From assembly GCA_942493125.1 (NCBI GenBank), contig OW818667.1, positions 2,356,001 to 2,420,000 on the forward strand: a stretch of 64,000 nucleotides of DNA. The letters run 5' to 3'. The position numbers and the translations under genes are program-made. Position 1 is the stretch's first letter. Each line of letters begins with the position of its first letter. This DNA is from Fusibacter_C sp942493125 (GTDB taxonomy: Bacteria > Bacillota > Clostridia > Peptostreptococcales > Acidaminobacteraceae). A model generated the notes under the pieces. That model did not search any database. It saw only the letters and a list, made by a program, of their open reading frames with translations, and had not been told where the DNA came from. Positions 55,126-64,000 of the stretch are shown here, one piece after another.

Positions 55126-55761
55126 TTAAGGAAATATTTTGGGAAATTCGGCGTGATAATAGTTTGTGCCATCATAAGCACCAAATCGAAAGGTCGTTTG
55201 TTTCAATGGTAATTCAGTTGACCGAAGGATCTTCCCATGGATTTCTTGAAAAAGTGCATCCAGTTCCTCTTCATCTATACTGGTGACATCAAAAGAAAAA
55301 TCAACCGTGTATTTGTTTAGACTAAGTCTTGTCATCAAATCCGTTTCCAAGATACCGACTGATTCGTAATCTTCAAAGACATTGAAGGTGTATTCTAGGT
55401 CGGAGTAATTCAAACCCAATGATTCTGAGATTTGTTCCCTGAAGTAGTTGATTGCGCGTAGTCTGCCATACTTATCGATCTGCTTGGCCTCATAAACCGT
55501 GGTTTCAAAAGTAAGCTCAAGATTATCTTTCGGTGCCAACTCGATCTCATATTCTTTCCGCTTATAGTCGTAATTTGAATCAGTAATTTTAAATGTTTCT
55601 TGGTATCTCTCTTCGTAAATGTTTAAAATGTCGCGCTGCTGCGACCACATGATAAACGGATTGCCCGATAAGGCAAAATAAAAATAACCAACGATTGAAA
55701 GTAATACGACAGCAATCAGTATAATTGTCACTAGAAGCCATTTTTTCCAGCTTTTTTTCAT
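55126..55761 (-). CDS. Membrane-anchored protein of unknown function
   Basis: The 211-residue protein has a basic N-terminus, one membrane helix (WLLVTIILIAVVLLSIVGYF, residues about 8-27) and an outside domain of beta strands and helices without a motif I recognise. I start at ATG 55761, 5 bases after GGAGG; a longer frame starts at 55773. It lies 20 bp behind the ClC-family gene on the same strand, so the two are probably co-transcribed. Confidence 0.65.
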   Translation of the reverse strand: MKKSWKKWLLVTIILIAVVLLSIVGYFYFALSGNPFIMWSQQRDILNIYEERYQETFKITDSNYDYKRKEYEIELAPKDNLELTFETTVYEAKQIDKYGRLRAINYFREQISESLGLNYSDLEYTFNVFEDYESVGILETDLMTRLSLNKYTVDFSFDVTSIDEEELDALFQEIHGKILRSTELPLKQTTFRFGAYDGTNYYHAEFPKIFP

Positions 55762-55781
55762 GAATGCCTCCATTTCTGATG

Positions 55782-57008
55782 TCAGTCGATTAGATCATAA
55801 AGTGTGTCGTTTAGTGGTCTATCGACAGTTCTTTTTAAGATAAGATGTAAAGTGATCATAATTGGGAGAAGAATGATCAAGAGCCTGTAATCTCCGAATA
55901 GTTCTGCTGAGATGAAAGCCGATAATAGCGGGCGCCTCATCAGAATAAAAAAGAAGCAGGATGCGCCACATGCAACAAATAGAGTAGAGCTGAGTCCGCT
56001 TGATGCGATTAAAGGTTGTGAAGCAACAAAAATGAGTGCGCCAATAGCACCACCGATGGACAAGCTGGGCATGAACAAACCAGCTGGAATATTTGTGCTG
56101 ACACAGCTCAATGTAAAGCAAAACTTCAATATAATAAGCAACATAATCATTGAAGTTGGATAGATGGTTGAATTGGTAGTTAAAGCTTTAAGCAATATAA
56201 TGCCACCACCACTAATTTCAGGATAGTTTAATGCCAATAATAGAAACAAAAGAGGCATCAGATATAAAAAAACACGTTTAAAGCGAGAGGTCACTAGGTA
56301 AGGACTCCTCAAAAGAAGATTTTTAAAAAAGTAACCAGCTGCGGTTGAGAGAATGGTGATGATGTTTAAAGCAATGAACAAGAATAAGGTTTGTCTGATA
56401 TCTAAAATAAGATTAAAGTCACTTATCAATAAACCAATATGACGTCCTGTTATAAAAAAAGCGGTTAGCCATGCGGTAAGAATCACAATCATAGCTTGCA
56501 TGAGTGAAGGCAGACTTCTTTTTAGTCCGAGTTCTTCAATTGAAAGCATCAAACCGCTGAAAGGTGCACTGAAAAAAGCTGCCAGACCAGCGCCGCCAAA
56601 CGCCGAGAATAAGTTTTCATCCTTTGTTTCTTTGCCCATAACCAAACTGCCAGAGCAAACACCTAAAAATACGGATGGTCCTGCACTACCAATTGAGAAA
56701 CCGATACTGTTTAGAAGAAGAATAGCCGTAAATTTAAGACTGCCAAATTGAATTGGCTTAAGACTTCGTTTATGTGAAATAAAGCTCCGTACCTGTGGCA
56801 CACCTGAACCTCTAAGGATTGAGTGCCTATGAATCAACAATTGTGCAAGTATGAGCAAGCAAAAAGCAATCATTAGAATCAAAGGTTTAGACTCTAAATT
56901 AAATAGATAGAGTGGACTAAAGACGAGCAGTCGAAATAGTCCAAGGACGATGCCGATGGTAACACCTGAGAATATGAGTTTTATCGTTGTCTTTGTGTAC
57001 GAAGTCAT
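55782..57008 (-). CDS. ClC-family chloride channel/transporter lacking the gating glutamate
   Basis: The 408-residue membrane protein has the ClC signature motifs GSGVP (residues 67-71), GSAGP (107-111) and GLFMP (310-314). The second motif is normally GREGP, whose Glu gates the pore and carries protons; here it is Ala109. The inner proton glutamate pair is kept (IEEL, residues 157-160). AGAGGT precedes ATG 57008. The protein is shorter than most ClC antiporters. It may be an uncoupled anion channel or carry another ion. Confidence 0.82.
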   Translation of the reverse strand: MTSYTKTTIKLIFSGVTIGIVLGLFRLLVFSPLYLFNLESKPLILMIAFCLLILAQLLIHRHSILRGSGVPQVRSFISHKRSLKPIQFGSLKFTAILLLNSIGFSIGSAGPSVFLGVCSGSLVMGKETKDENLFSAFGGAGLAAFFSAPFSGLMLSIEELGLKRSLPSLMQAMIVILTAWLTAFFITGRHIGLLISDFNLILDIRQTLFLFIALNIITILSTAAGYFFKNLLLRSPYLVTSRFKRVFLYLMPLLFLLLALNYPEISGGGIILLKALTTNSTIYPTSMIMLLIILKFCFTLSCVSTNIPAGLFMPSLSIGGAIGALIFVASQPLIASSGLSSTLFVACGASCFFFILMRRPLLSAFISAELFGDYRLLIILLPIMITLHLILKRTVDRPLNDTLYDLID

Positions 57009-57153
57009 ATGTTTACCTCTAGCTTATTATAACGCATTCATGTGAATTAGAAAAAGAATAATCAGCTATGCTACTATGAATTCGAGTATCATTTATGATA
57101 AACTGATATCAAAATACTAAAGCAAGTTAACACATAAGGATGGAATAAAAACA

Positions 57154-57702
57154 ATGATCAAAGAAATATTAGCCTACAACGAGGCGTTTGTGGCAAATGA
57201 ATCGTATAAAGTGTTTGAAACGGATAAGTTCCCAGAGAAAAAAATCGCAATTGTGTCGTGTATGGATACGCGCCTAACTGAGTTGTTGCCTGCGGCTTTG
57301 GGTATAAAGAACGGTGATGCGAAGATCATTAAAAATGCAGGAGGTATCATCTCGCATCCTTTTGGCAGTGCGATGCGCAGCTTGCTGATTGGCATCTATG
57401 AGCTGGAAATCGAAGAGATTTTTGTCATTGGCCACACAGATTGTGGGGCAAGAATGACGGACAGTACAAAAATCGTCCAAAAGATGACGGCTAGAGGGAT
57501 TCGAACCGAGAGCATCGATATGATCAAGTATTACGGCGTTGATTTCGAGCAATGGCTTGGCGGTTTCATGGACCTTGAACAATCCATTTTGAAGTCCGTT
57601 GAAATGATCAGAAACCATCCATTGGTGCCTGCTGAAATTCAGATTTACGGCTTGATCATCGATTCACAAACTGGAAAACTGACTTTACTTGAGCGAAAAT
57701 AG
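57154..57702 (+). CDS. Beta-class carbonic anhydrase
   Basis: The 182-residue enzyme has the zinc ligands Cys36 (with the Asp38-Arg40 dyad in CMDTR), His94 and Cys97 (GHTDCGAR). NAGGIISHPF is a conserved beta-carbonic-anhydrase segment of the small YtiB/Rv1284-like type. It interconverts CO2 and bicarbonate. AAGGATGG precedes ATG 57154. A TGATAAACTGATATCA motif lies about 50 bp upstream. Downstream genes follow with short gaps and may share its transcript. Confidence 0.93.
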   Translation: MIKEILAYNEAFVANESYKVFETDKFPEKKIAIVSCMDTRLTELLPAALGIKNGDAKIIKNAGGIISHPFGSAMRSLLIGIYELEIEEIFVIGHTDCGARMTDSTKIVQKMTARGIRTESIDMIKYYGVDFEQWLGGFMDLEQSILKSVEMIRNHPLVPAEIQIYGLIIDSQTGKLTLLERK

Positions 57703-57756
57703 ACGGATAAACCGGATAATAACCGGGCAAATAGACGGAATAAATAGGTGGACAAT

Positions 57757-58299
57757 ATGAAAAATTATTTTATGGATTTAGAATTTCTGTGTGATGTGGA
57801 TTTTGCGTATGAAGACGACATCATCGCAATTTGTATACTCTCGGAAGATGACAGTTACGAACTCACGAGCTATGTTAGGCCTTACGATGAGGACTTTGAA
57901 GTATCCGAGTATTGCACGACACTGACGGGCATCTCGAAAGCCGACTTGATCGATAAGCCGCTTTTCTCTGATCTCTACGAGCAAATGATCGAAAATACAA
58001 GCGATGACGACATTCTCTACGTATGGGGCAATGTCGACCTTGAGGCAGTTTATAAAGCCAGTGTAGAGATAGCCGGTGAACTGGAATTCAATATCGTCGA
58101 TTTCCAAGACGAGTTTATGAAATTCTCGGGGATTTCATTTAGGCCGGGCCTCAAAAAAGTGTACGAAATTCTGACGGATGATATGGAAATCAAGCATCAT
58201 GATGTTAGAAATGACACGTTGATGCTCAAGGAAATTTATCGACTTTTCAACGCGGATAAGAAAGCTGTGATGCGCAAAGTCAAAGGGCGGTTGAGGTAA
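57757..58299 (+). CDS. DEDDh-type exonuclease-like protein
   Basis: The 180-residue protein resembles DnaQ/RNase T-type 3'-5' exonucleases: FMDLEF with Asp7 and Glu9, LTGISKADL, WGNVDLEAV with a third acidic residue and KHHDVRNDTLML with His and Asp. The four acidic/basic positions are all present, so it is probably active on single-stranded ends. I start at ATG 57757, 5 bases after AGGTGG, rather than at GTG 57748. It may be co-transcribed with the carbonic anhydrase and SDR genes. Confidence 0.8.
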   Translation: MKNYFMDLEFLCDVDFAYEDDIIAICILSEDDSYELTSYVRPYDEDFEVSEYCTTLTGISKADLIDKPLFSDLYEQMIENTSDDDILYVWGNVDLEAVYKASVEIAGELEFNIVDFQDEFMKFSGISFRPGLKKVYEILTDDMEIKHHDVRNDTLMLKEIYRLFNADKKAVMRKVKGRLR

Positions 58300-58314
58300 T
58301 ACGAGGAGGTAGGC

Positions 58315-59064
58315 ATGCGATTCAAAGACAAAACAGTCATCATCACAGGTGGCTCAGGTGGCATTGGAAGGCAGATGGTAGAAGCGTTTGCGCGTGAAGG
58401 CGCACTGGTGATCAATCTCGATAAAGTGCCGAGCGAATCGCCCCCTCATGCGAACGTAACCTATAGAGCGTGCGATTTGACCGATATTTCGGACATAGCC
58501 GCTGCGGTGACCAGCATCAAACTCAGTGTGCCTCAGGTGGATATACTCGTCAACAACGCGTGTTATTCAGCGGGTGGGTTGTTATCACAATGTAGTCCAG
58601 AGGCATTTCACGACGTACTGATGGTCGGTGTGACAGCGCCGTATGCATTGATATCGGGCCTTTTAGATCACTTTACAAAAGGGGCATCCATCGTCAATAT
58701 CGCCTCCACACGTGGTAACATGTCACAGGCGGATACGGAGAGCTATAGCGCGGCGAAGGGCGGCATCTTGGCGTTGACGCATGCACTCAGCATCAGCTTA
58801 GCTGGAAAAGCAAGAGTCAATGCCATCAGTCCAGGATGGATCCACACAAGCTCCGACTGGTCGGAAATCAGCGACATCGACCATGCACAGCACCCTGCTG
58901 GTCGCGTCGGAACGCCAGAAGATATCACGCGAACGGTGATGTTCCTATGCGATGCAGAGGCTGGCTTTATCACTGGAGAGAACATAACTGTGGACGGTGG
59001 GATGAGCAAGCTGATGATTTATCATAACGATCATGGGTGGACTTATGCGCCGGAAAACAACTAA
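58315..59064 (+). CDS. Short-chain dehydrogenase/reductase
   Basis: The 249-residue protein has the SDR plan: NAD(P) motif TGGSGGIGRQ (residues 11-20), NNACYSAGG, catalytic Ser131, Tyr144 and Lys148 (SYSAAKGG) and ISPGWI. The Asp at residue 36 (LINLD-type strand 2 end) favours NAD. GAGGAGG lies 6 bases before ATG 58315. Substrate unknown. Confidence 0.9.
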   Translation: MRFKDKTVIITGGSGGIGRQMVEAFAREGALVINLDKVPSESPPHANVTYRACDLTDISDIAAAVTSIKLSVPQVDILVNNACYSAGGLLSQCSPEAFHDVLMVGVTAPYALISGLLDHFTKGASIVNIASTRGNMSQADTESYSAAKGGILALTHALSISLAGKARVNAISPGWIHTSSDWSEISDIDHAQHPAGRVGTPEDITRTVMFLCDAEAGFITGENITVDGGMSKLMIYHNDHGWTYAPENN

Positions 59065-59124
59065 TGCGTTATAAATATTTTCAAAAACATCAACATAATC
59101 ATGAATTCAAACGGAGGTTTAACG

Positions 59125-59781
59125 ATGACAATGAATGGATTGATTCTACGCAGAGAAACACCACCTGACTATAAAACCGTTGAGAATGTAACGAGAGAAG
59201 CCTTTTGGAACCATCACGGACCAGGGTGTGAAGAGCACTATTTGATGCATATCATGAGAGATGCGGAAGCCTTTATCCCAGAACTGGATTTTGTAGCCGA
59301 AGTTGACGGCGAGATTGTAGGCAATATCGTCTACACAAAATCTAAAATCGTCGGTGATGATGACGTCGAGCATGAAGTGCTCACATTTGGTCCGGTCTCC
59401 GTTCTGCCCGCGTATCAAGGCAAGGGCATCGGCAGCGAACTGATTGAGCACACCAAATGGCTCGCAAAAGAGATGGGCTATAAAGCCATCCTCATTTACG
59501 GCGATCCAGAGTTTTACAAGAGATTTGGATTTGTTCAGGCTGAAAAATTTGACATAGGAACCGCCGACAACTATTATGCAGTGCCACTTCTTGCGTGCGT
59601 TCTTGAACCAGGTGGACTGAGCGACATGAAGGGAAGATTTTTTGAGGATGAAGTCTTTCAATATGATGAAGAAGCTGTGAAAGAATTTGATCAGGAATTT
59701 CCAGAAAAGGCGCTTGAAGAGGGGCTGCCATCTCAGATTCTGTTTAAAGAATTGGTGAAGATGAGAAGGTCTAGGGGCTAG
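59125..59781 (+). CDS. GNAT-family N-acetyltransferase
   Basis: The 218-residue protein has the acetyl-CoA motif A region LPAYQGKGIGSELIEH and motif B (ILIYGDPEFYKRFGF), typical of small GNAT enzymes of the YhbS/COG3153 type. I start at ATG 59125, 8 bases after GGAGG; the longer frame starts at 59101. The acceptor is unknown. A long terminator follows. Confidence 0.88.
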   Translation: MTMNGLILRRETPPDYKTVENVTREAFWNHHGPGCEEHYLMHIMRDAEAFIPELDFVAEVDGEIVGNIVYTKSKIVGDDDVEHEVLTFGPVSVLPAYQGKGIGSELIEHTKWLAKEMGYKAILIYGDPEFYKRFGFVQAEKFDIGTADNYYAVPLLACVLEPGGLSDMKGRFFEDEVFQYDEEAVKEFDQEFPEKALEEGLPSQILFKELVKMRRSRG

Positions 59782-59828
59782 TTTGAAGGCTATGATAAAC
59801 AAAGTCATGAAAAATTGATACTAAATAA

Positions 59829-59885
59829 AAATGGGTCACAACAAATCTCAGATGATGATTTGTTGTGACCCATTTAAATTTTTGT
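59829..59885. terminator. Bidirectional terminator, 19-bp perfect stem
   Basis: AAATGGGTCACAACAAATC (59829-59847) pairs perfectly with 59857-59875, with A tract before and T-rich tract after, between converging genes. Confidence 0.88.
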
Positions 59886-59907
59886 AATTTAGTTTTTTCT
59901 GTTGGGT

Positions 59908-62900
59908 CTATTTCAAAGTATCAGACTCGATGCCCTGATAAAGTTTCACAATCATTGAAATGGCTTGCTCACGCGTTACAGTACGCTTTGGTGTTAGTTT
60001 GCCAGAGGTGCCTGTTATGATTTGGTTGTTAACGCAGAAAGTCATGCTTTCTTTAGCCCAGCTGGCCACAGAACCCCAATCACTGAATCCTTGAACGGAG
60101 TTGGTAGTGTTAAAAGCTTTTCCAGAGGTAACTTGAGCCGATTTAAAAAGGATTACTGAGAGCTCTTGATTTGTGATACTGTTTTCTGGTCCAAACATGC
60201 CATTTCCAATCCCGCCCATAATGCCTAACGACACTGCCTTAAGTATAGATTCATTTTGGGTATCAAAGAAGGAAACTGTTTTTGCAATGGACAATCGACC
60301 TTTGTATTGTTCAATAAGTTTGATGACTTGCTCTGAGATCTCAGAACGAGTTATCTCACTTTGATAATTGTCTAAAATGTCATTGTTGACAAGTTCATTT
60401 TCAATTGCGATTGCAACAGGTGCCTTAGCCCAATTTGAAGCCCCTATGGTAATGATATCCTGTATTGGTTCAAAATCGTTATCATTTTCGAATTGATCGC
60501 CAATCAAGAGAGTAAGCTTCATGGAAACTTTACCACCAGCACCATCATGGGCAGTAATTAAAATATCTTTATCTTGTTTAAGTATATCTTGATAATAAAA
60601 ATAATCGCCTAAAACTTTGCCATCATCTGACTCATAAAACAAAGTGCGCTGTTCTTGATCCCAAAAAACAGTTGTAAGATCTAATGAAAGCTGATCTTGT
60701 GGCAATAGAACATAAGTCAAAGAACCTACAGACTTAGGTGGGGTATTGCTTTCGGATATGACAGTACCATTTTTAATAGTTATAACAGTATAAGATTGTT
60801 CAACCTCAAATGGTGCAAACTCTTTTCCTTTTTCAAATTCAAAGGTGACTTCATAAGTGCCATTTGAAACTTGATTGATTTGATACATATCCGTTAAATA
60901 TGTTGAAGTAAAGGAAGTTTCAAGCATACCTGTTTTTTCACCTTGAATTCGAAACGTTTTTTGCGTACGAATGTCTTTTAGCACTAATGTAGGCACGTAC
61001 AATGTTCTGTTATAAAATCCCAGACAAGTTAATGCAGTTATTTTATTATCATACGCATCGGTCCACTGATTATAAATAACATTTTTTCTAAGCGATGGCC
61101 AAACTTGGCTTTGAATCGTATCGCCAACTTTAATTTGATAATCATCAACACGTGTTAAGTCAAATTGATTTCTGAAAATATAAGCCATGAAAGTGTCGTT
61201 GCCCGTCTTATAGATAAGATCCGCACAAAAGTCATATATGCCTGAAGTGAGGAAAGAACCACTTTCATATCCCATGTAAGACTCAGCAGAACGTGAAAGA
61301 ATATCCTCAAATGCATAAACTTCTGGCATGATTTTGGAATCAAATTGTACATCAAGGTACTTGTAAAGCGCGCTGCTTTGAATTTCACTACTCAATTCAT
61401 CTGTAAAACCGCCAAACAATCGTATTTTATAGGACTGATCTTGTGAGTCATTTAGCGTACCAAATATATCCAAGTAATAGTCAAATTGATCATGATAGAA
61501 ATATAATTCGGTTGTATCAGTATCTTCATCTATCGTGACTGGATAGTAGATATTCGTGAAATCCCAAACTTGATAAAAAGTCCATGGTATGTTTGAGCCA
61601 TTTACATTCGCGTCCAATACAGTTGGAATTTGATAAATGACTCTGCAATCGTCCGCAACTGGTAAATCCGTTCGATAAGTTGAGACCATGGCTTCCGAAG
61701 GTTCTAAATAATAATCGCCTGTCGTATAAGCACCCCTGAGATAAACTGGAATTTCAGGTGAGTAGGTTCTATAACATAGGTAATAGTACAAATTCTTTTG
61801 AGCTTCCTTAGTGAAATCAACATTCATTTGAAATCCGTTGTTACTTCGAGTCAGTGCTTTGAACTCTCTATAAATATCGTACTGATGATTTCCAATTAAG
61901 TAACCCGCACTTTCACCCCCCAAATCATTAGTAATCTCTTCACCATAGATATCGAAAGCTTTTACTCTCACGTTGAATTGAGGAATTTCAAAGGCACTGA
62001 GTACTTGTTGGTTTGTGGTGCCATTTTTCATAGTGACATCAACTGTTAAGTTGTGAGAGCCCACAGATAAATTTCTAATATCTAAAACATTTTTATAGAC
62101 GCCATTGCTTATAGTGGCTTTTAATACAGTTGTTTTATCAATTTTAACTTCAATGCTTTTTACGTCTGGACCAGCATAATATTTCAATGGTAAATCGTAT
62201 TTAAACTCTAAGGATTTTTTGTTTTCACCTGTAAAATGTCCAATCATGTAGAAATCCGTTGATGATTTATAATTTGTAAAGTCGATTTCGCCATGTCCAA
62301 AGGCGATATCCTTTCCTGCAACACCAAGATCTTTTGTGTTTTCAAGAAGCTTTGCTTCGACTTGTGCAAGAGGCAAGTTGGATTGATCCAGCCAGAGCAT
62401 TGCAGCAGCTGCAGAAACAAATGGGGCAGCCATTGAAGTACCCGAAAGACTTTCAACCGAGTCGTCAAGATAAGTACTTATAATTTTCTCACCAGGTGCA
62501 CAGATGTCTACAGATTGTCCATAATTAGAGTAATAAAGCAAAGTGTTCGTATTATTGGTTGCACCGACTGTTATAACATCCTCGAAAGCCCCAGGATAAT
62601 CAAATTGGTTATCGTGTGCTTCATTTCCAGAGGTCGTTACGACCATGACACCGTTGTTGCGTGCGTATTTGATCCCATTTTCTAAATAGCTGGTTTTGCC
62701 GTAACCGCCAAGAGATAGGTTAATGATTTTAGCACCGTTTTTCACAGCGTAATGGATCCCCTCAACGATTGACGAATCAAGCGCTGAGCCGTTTTCAAAA
62801 ACGGAAATCGGCATAATTTTGACGTTATCAGTAGATGATAGCGCGATAATCCCTGCAACATGTGTACCGTGTCCGTCCTCGTCTTCAACAGTGTGATCAT

Positions 62901-63405
62901 CATTGATGACATCGTAACCTCTTACCAAGCGATCCTTTAAGAGACTGTGCGTCGCATCAACACCTGTATCGATAACGGCAACGATGATTTCTTCGGTACT
63001 TTTCTCAGCCAAAACCTTGAGTTGTTCATAGCCCAAAGAAGCAGCAACCATATCTGCTGATCTACTCTTTAAAGCCAAATCTAGATCTTTATCATGCAGT
63101 TTGCGCTTAATATCCTTCTCCAGATAACGCCCTGTCATATTGACGCCATCAAGCGTGTAGTTGACTGTCATATAGCCATCTGAGGAAGTTTCAAATGACT
63201 GAATGTTAGAACTTGGAACACTTATCGGTTGAGAAGACATATCAGTATTTGCATCAATTAGTACAAATTCCTCTTCATATGTATTTTCAAGCGTCTCATT
63301 GACCTGTTGTTTGGTTTCAGATGTCGAAAATCCAGGAATCTGAGTTGTAATAATTGCAATACTTAAAAAGACACCCGTCAAACCTTTGAATTTTTTAAAA
63401 TTCAT
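59908..63405 (-). CDS. Cell-surface subtilisin-like protease with SLH repeats
   Basis: The 1165-residue protein has a signal peptide, a propeptide region (about 30-130), and an S8 catalytic domain with Asp146 (VIDTGVD), His179 (GHGTHVAG), oxyanion Asn261 and Ser324 (GTSMAAPF). About 550 residues of beta-rich, adhesive-like sequence follow (370-940). Three SLH-type repeats end the protein (about 955-1160: ITIGASNWAKAP..., FFDTQNESILKAVSLGIMGG..., FSDWGSVASWAKESM...), so it should be tethered to the wall. I start at ATG 63405, 4 bases after GGGGGG. Confidence 0.9.
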   Translation of the reverse strand: MNFKKFKGLTGVFLSIAIITTQIPGFSTSETKQQVNETLENTYEEEFVLIDANTDMSSQPISVPSSNIQSFETSSDGYMTVNYTLDGVNMTGRYLEKDIKRKLHDKDLDLALKSRSADMVAASLGYEQLKVLAEKSTEEIIVAVIDTGVDATHSLLKDRLVRGYDVINDDHTVEDEDGHGTHVAGIIALSSTDNVKIMPISVFENGSALDSSIVEGIHYAVKNGAKIINLSLGGYGKTSYLENGIKYARNNGVMVVTTSGNEAHDNQFDYPGAFEDVITVGATNNTNTLLYYSNYGQSVDICAPGEKIISTYLDDSVESLSGTSMAAPFVSAAAAMLWLDQSNLPLAQVEAKLLENTKDLGVAGKDIAFGHGEIDFTNYKSSTDFYMIGHFTGENKKSLEFKYDLPLKYYAGPDVKSIEVKIDKTTVLKATISNGVYKNVLDIRNLSVGSHNLTVDVTMKNGTTNQQVLSAFEIPQFNVRVKAFDIYGEEITNDLGGESAGYLIGNHQYDIYREFKALTRSNNGFQMNVDFTKEAQKNLYYYLCYRTYSPEIPVYLRGAYTTGDYYLEPSEAMVSTYRTDLPVADDCRVIYQIPTVLDANVNGSNIPWTFYQVWDFTNIYYPVTIDEDTDTTELYFYHDQFDYYLDIFGTLNDSQDQSYKIRLFGGFTDELSSEIQSSALYKYLDVQFDSKIMPEVYAFEDILSRSAESYMGYESGSFLTSGIYDFCADLIYKTGNDTFMAYIFRNQFDLTRVDDYQIKVGDTIQSQVWPSLRKNVIYNQWTDAYDNKITALTCLGFYNRTLYVPTLVLKDIRTQKTFRIQGEKTGMLETSFTSTYLTDMYQINQVSNGTYEVTFEFEKGKEFAPFEVEQSYTVITIKNGTVISESNTPPKSVGSLTYVLLPQDQLSLDLTTVFWDQEQRTLFYESDDGKVLGDYFYYQDILKQDKDILITAHDGAGGKVSMKLTLLIGDQFENDNDFEPIQDIITIGASNWAKAPVAIAIENELVNNDILDNYQSEITRSEISEQVIKLIEQYKGRLSIAKTVSFFDTQNESILKAVSLGIMGGIGNGMFGPENSITNQELSVILFKSAQVTSGKAFNTTNSVQGFSDWGSVASWAKESMTFCVNNQIITGTSGKLTPKRTVTREQAISMIVKLYQGIESDTLK

Positions 63406-63463
63406 AATTCCCCCCATGTGATATAGCTAAGGCTATGTATTTACTTACTTCGCATTCTTAATT

Positions 63464-63492
63464 AGTATAATGTAAACCAATATTGCCGTAAA
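63464..63492 (-). promoter_or_regulatory. Possible promoter of the subtilase gene
   Basis: On the minus strand TTTACG and TATACT are separated by 17 bases, about 60 bp upstream of the start codon. Confidence 0.5.
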
Positions 63493-63570
63493 TGAGAATA
63501 TGACTAAATTTCAACGTAATTACCCCGTATTTATACGGGTTATTTAATTCACAAGGATGTGGTAAAGTAT

Positions 63571-63630
63571 ATGAAGGTCTGTTCAAAATGCTCTTACAAG
63601 ATAACGCAGGATTGTATATGGTGTTGGTAG
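63571..63630 (+). CDS. Possible 19-codon Cys-rich peptide
   Basis: ATG 63571 opens KVCSKCSYKITQDCIWCW, then TAG, with two CxxC pairs spaced like a zinc ribbon (C-x2-C-x7-C-x2-C). The ribosome binding site is weak and distant (AAGGATG). It could be a small peptide, a leader, or chance; it lies just ahead of the membrane protein gene. Confidence 0.25.
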   Translation: MKVCSKCSYKITQDCIWCW

Positions 63631-63650
63631 TTTTGGCTGGAAGGAGAAGT

Positions 63651-64000
63651 ATGACAAGTAAATTGAAGAAAAATGAAATACTTGTTTTTATATTGTATTT
63701 AATCGTAACTATTACTATGTTAGTTGGATCCTATGTATATTTCCCACAAACAAGTGCGTCTGATTTCGATTCGTTTTATACTGCAGCTTTGTTCAAACTG
63801 ATTGCTATGTATGGACTGTTATGTTTCTGTGATGATTTTAGAGTGTTATTAGTTCAATTAATAGCATTGGGTACATTTTTATCAACTACTTGTATCATTT
63901 TATTCTACAATTATGCATCAAACGATTTTTATTTTCTCTTTGAAAATTTTAGCTATTCATGGATAGATATTTCAGGAATTGTTATGATATCACTTTATAT
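63651..64000 (+). CDS. Membrane protein, 3' end cut by the window
   Basis: ATG 63651 follows AAGGAG and the frame stays open to the last base, giving 116 residues. It has at least three hydrophobic helices (VFILYLIVTITMLVGSYVYF, ALFKLIAMYGLLCF, LVQLIALGTFLSTTCIILFY). No family recognised. It diverges from the subtilase gene. Confidence 0.7.
   Translation, partial: MTSKLKKNEILVFILYLIVTITMLVGSYVYFPQTSASDFDSFYTAALFKLIAMYGLLCFCDDFRVLLVQLIALGTFLSTTCIILFYNYASNDFYFLFENFSYSWIDISGIVMISLY

Overview
The window looks like a chromosomal stretch of a low-GC, Gram-positive anaerobe of the Clostridia (Bacillota). The evidence is AGGAGG-type ribosome binding sites with some TTG starts, TPP, guanine and c-di-GMP-I riboswitches, copper-amine-oxidase-like and SLH surface proteins, and a BmrCD-type exporter. 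Species cannot be named from this sequence. No rRNA, tRNA or CRISPR array was seen. Housekeeping genes (guaB, guaA, the exporter) are visibly more GC-rich than the AT-rich accessory block at about 11.3-32.3 kb.

Layout. 1-2.5 kb: end of an alpha/beta hydrolase, then a complete IS1182-family insertion sequence. 2.7-3.7 kb: a folded intergenic element, then thiT with promoter, TPP riboswitch and terminator on the minus strand. 3.75-7.6 kb: a two-gene heterodimeric ABC exporter (minus). 7.8-11.25 kb: guanine riboswitch, guaB, guaA. 11.4-31.4 kb: a defence island with an Abi_2/HEPN protein, a type I restriction-modification operon (hsdM, hsdS, small HEPN gene, hsdR, YgjP-like metallopeptidase), a Gabija pair (gajA, gajB), a stand-alone PASTA protein, a penicillin-binding-type serine hydrolase, two secreted proteins and an AbiE pair whose toxin is broken. 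Three copies of a ~110 bp element with inverted ends lie between these modules, and a different 71 bp direct repeat flanks the serine hydrolase. Relics of an MDR dehydrogenase and a MarR regulator lie in or at the edge of this block.

32.4-42.2 kb: a secreted M28 peptidase, then a tightly packed seven-gene cluster: two GNAT-type acyltransferases, four radical-SAM enzymes with B12-binding-like N-terminal regions and a SAM methyltransferase. Most genes overlap or nearly touch. It looks like a biosynthetic pathway for an acylated, radical-modified product that I do not recognise. It is the best candidate here for an undescribed system.

42.2-55.1 kb: a beta-glucan-type utilisation locus: LacI regulator, two large clan GH-Q (cellobiose-phosphorylase-like) phosphorylases, a GH30 glycosidase and an ABC importer. 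A GAAACC-GGTTTC palindrome occurs at the importer promoter and, with one change, upstream of the first phosphorylase, so one repressor probably controls both. 55.1-59.9 kb: a ClC-family protein lacking the gating glutamate, a membrane-anchored protein, carbonic anhydrase, a DEDDh exonuclease, an SDR and a GNAT acetyltransferase. 59.9-64 kb: a cell-surface subtilase with SLH repeats, and a membrane protein cut by the window end.
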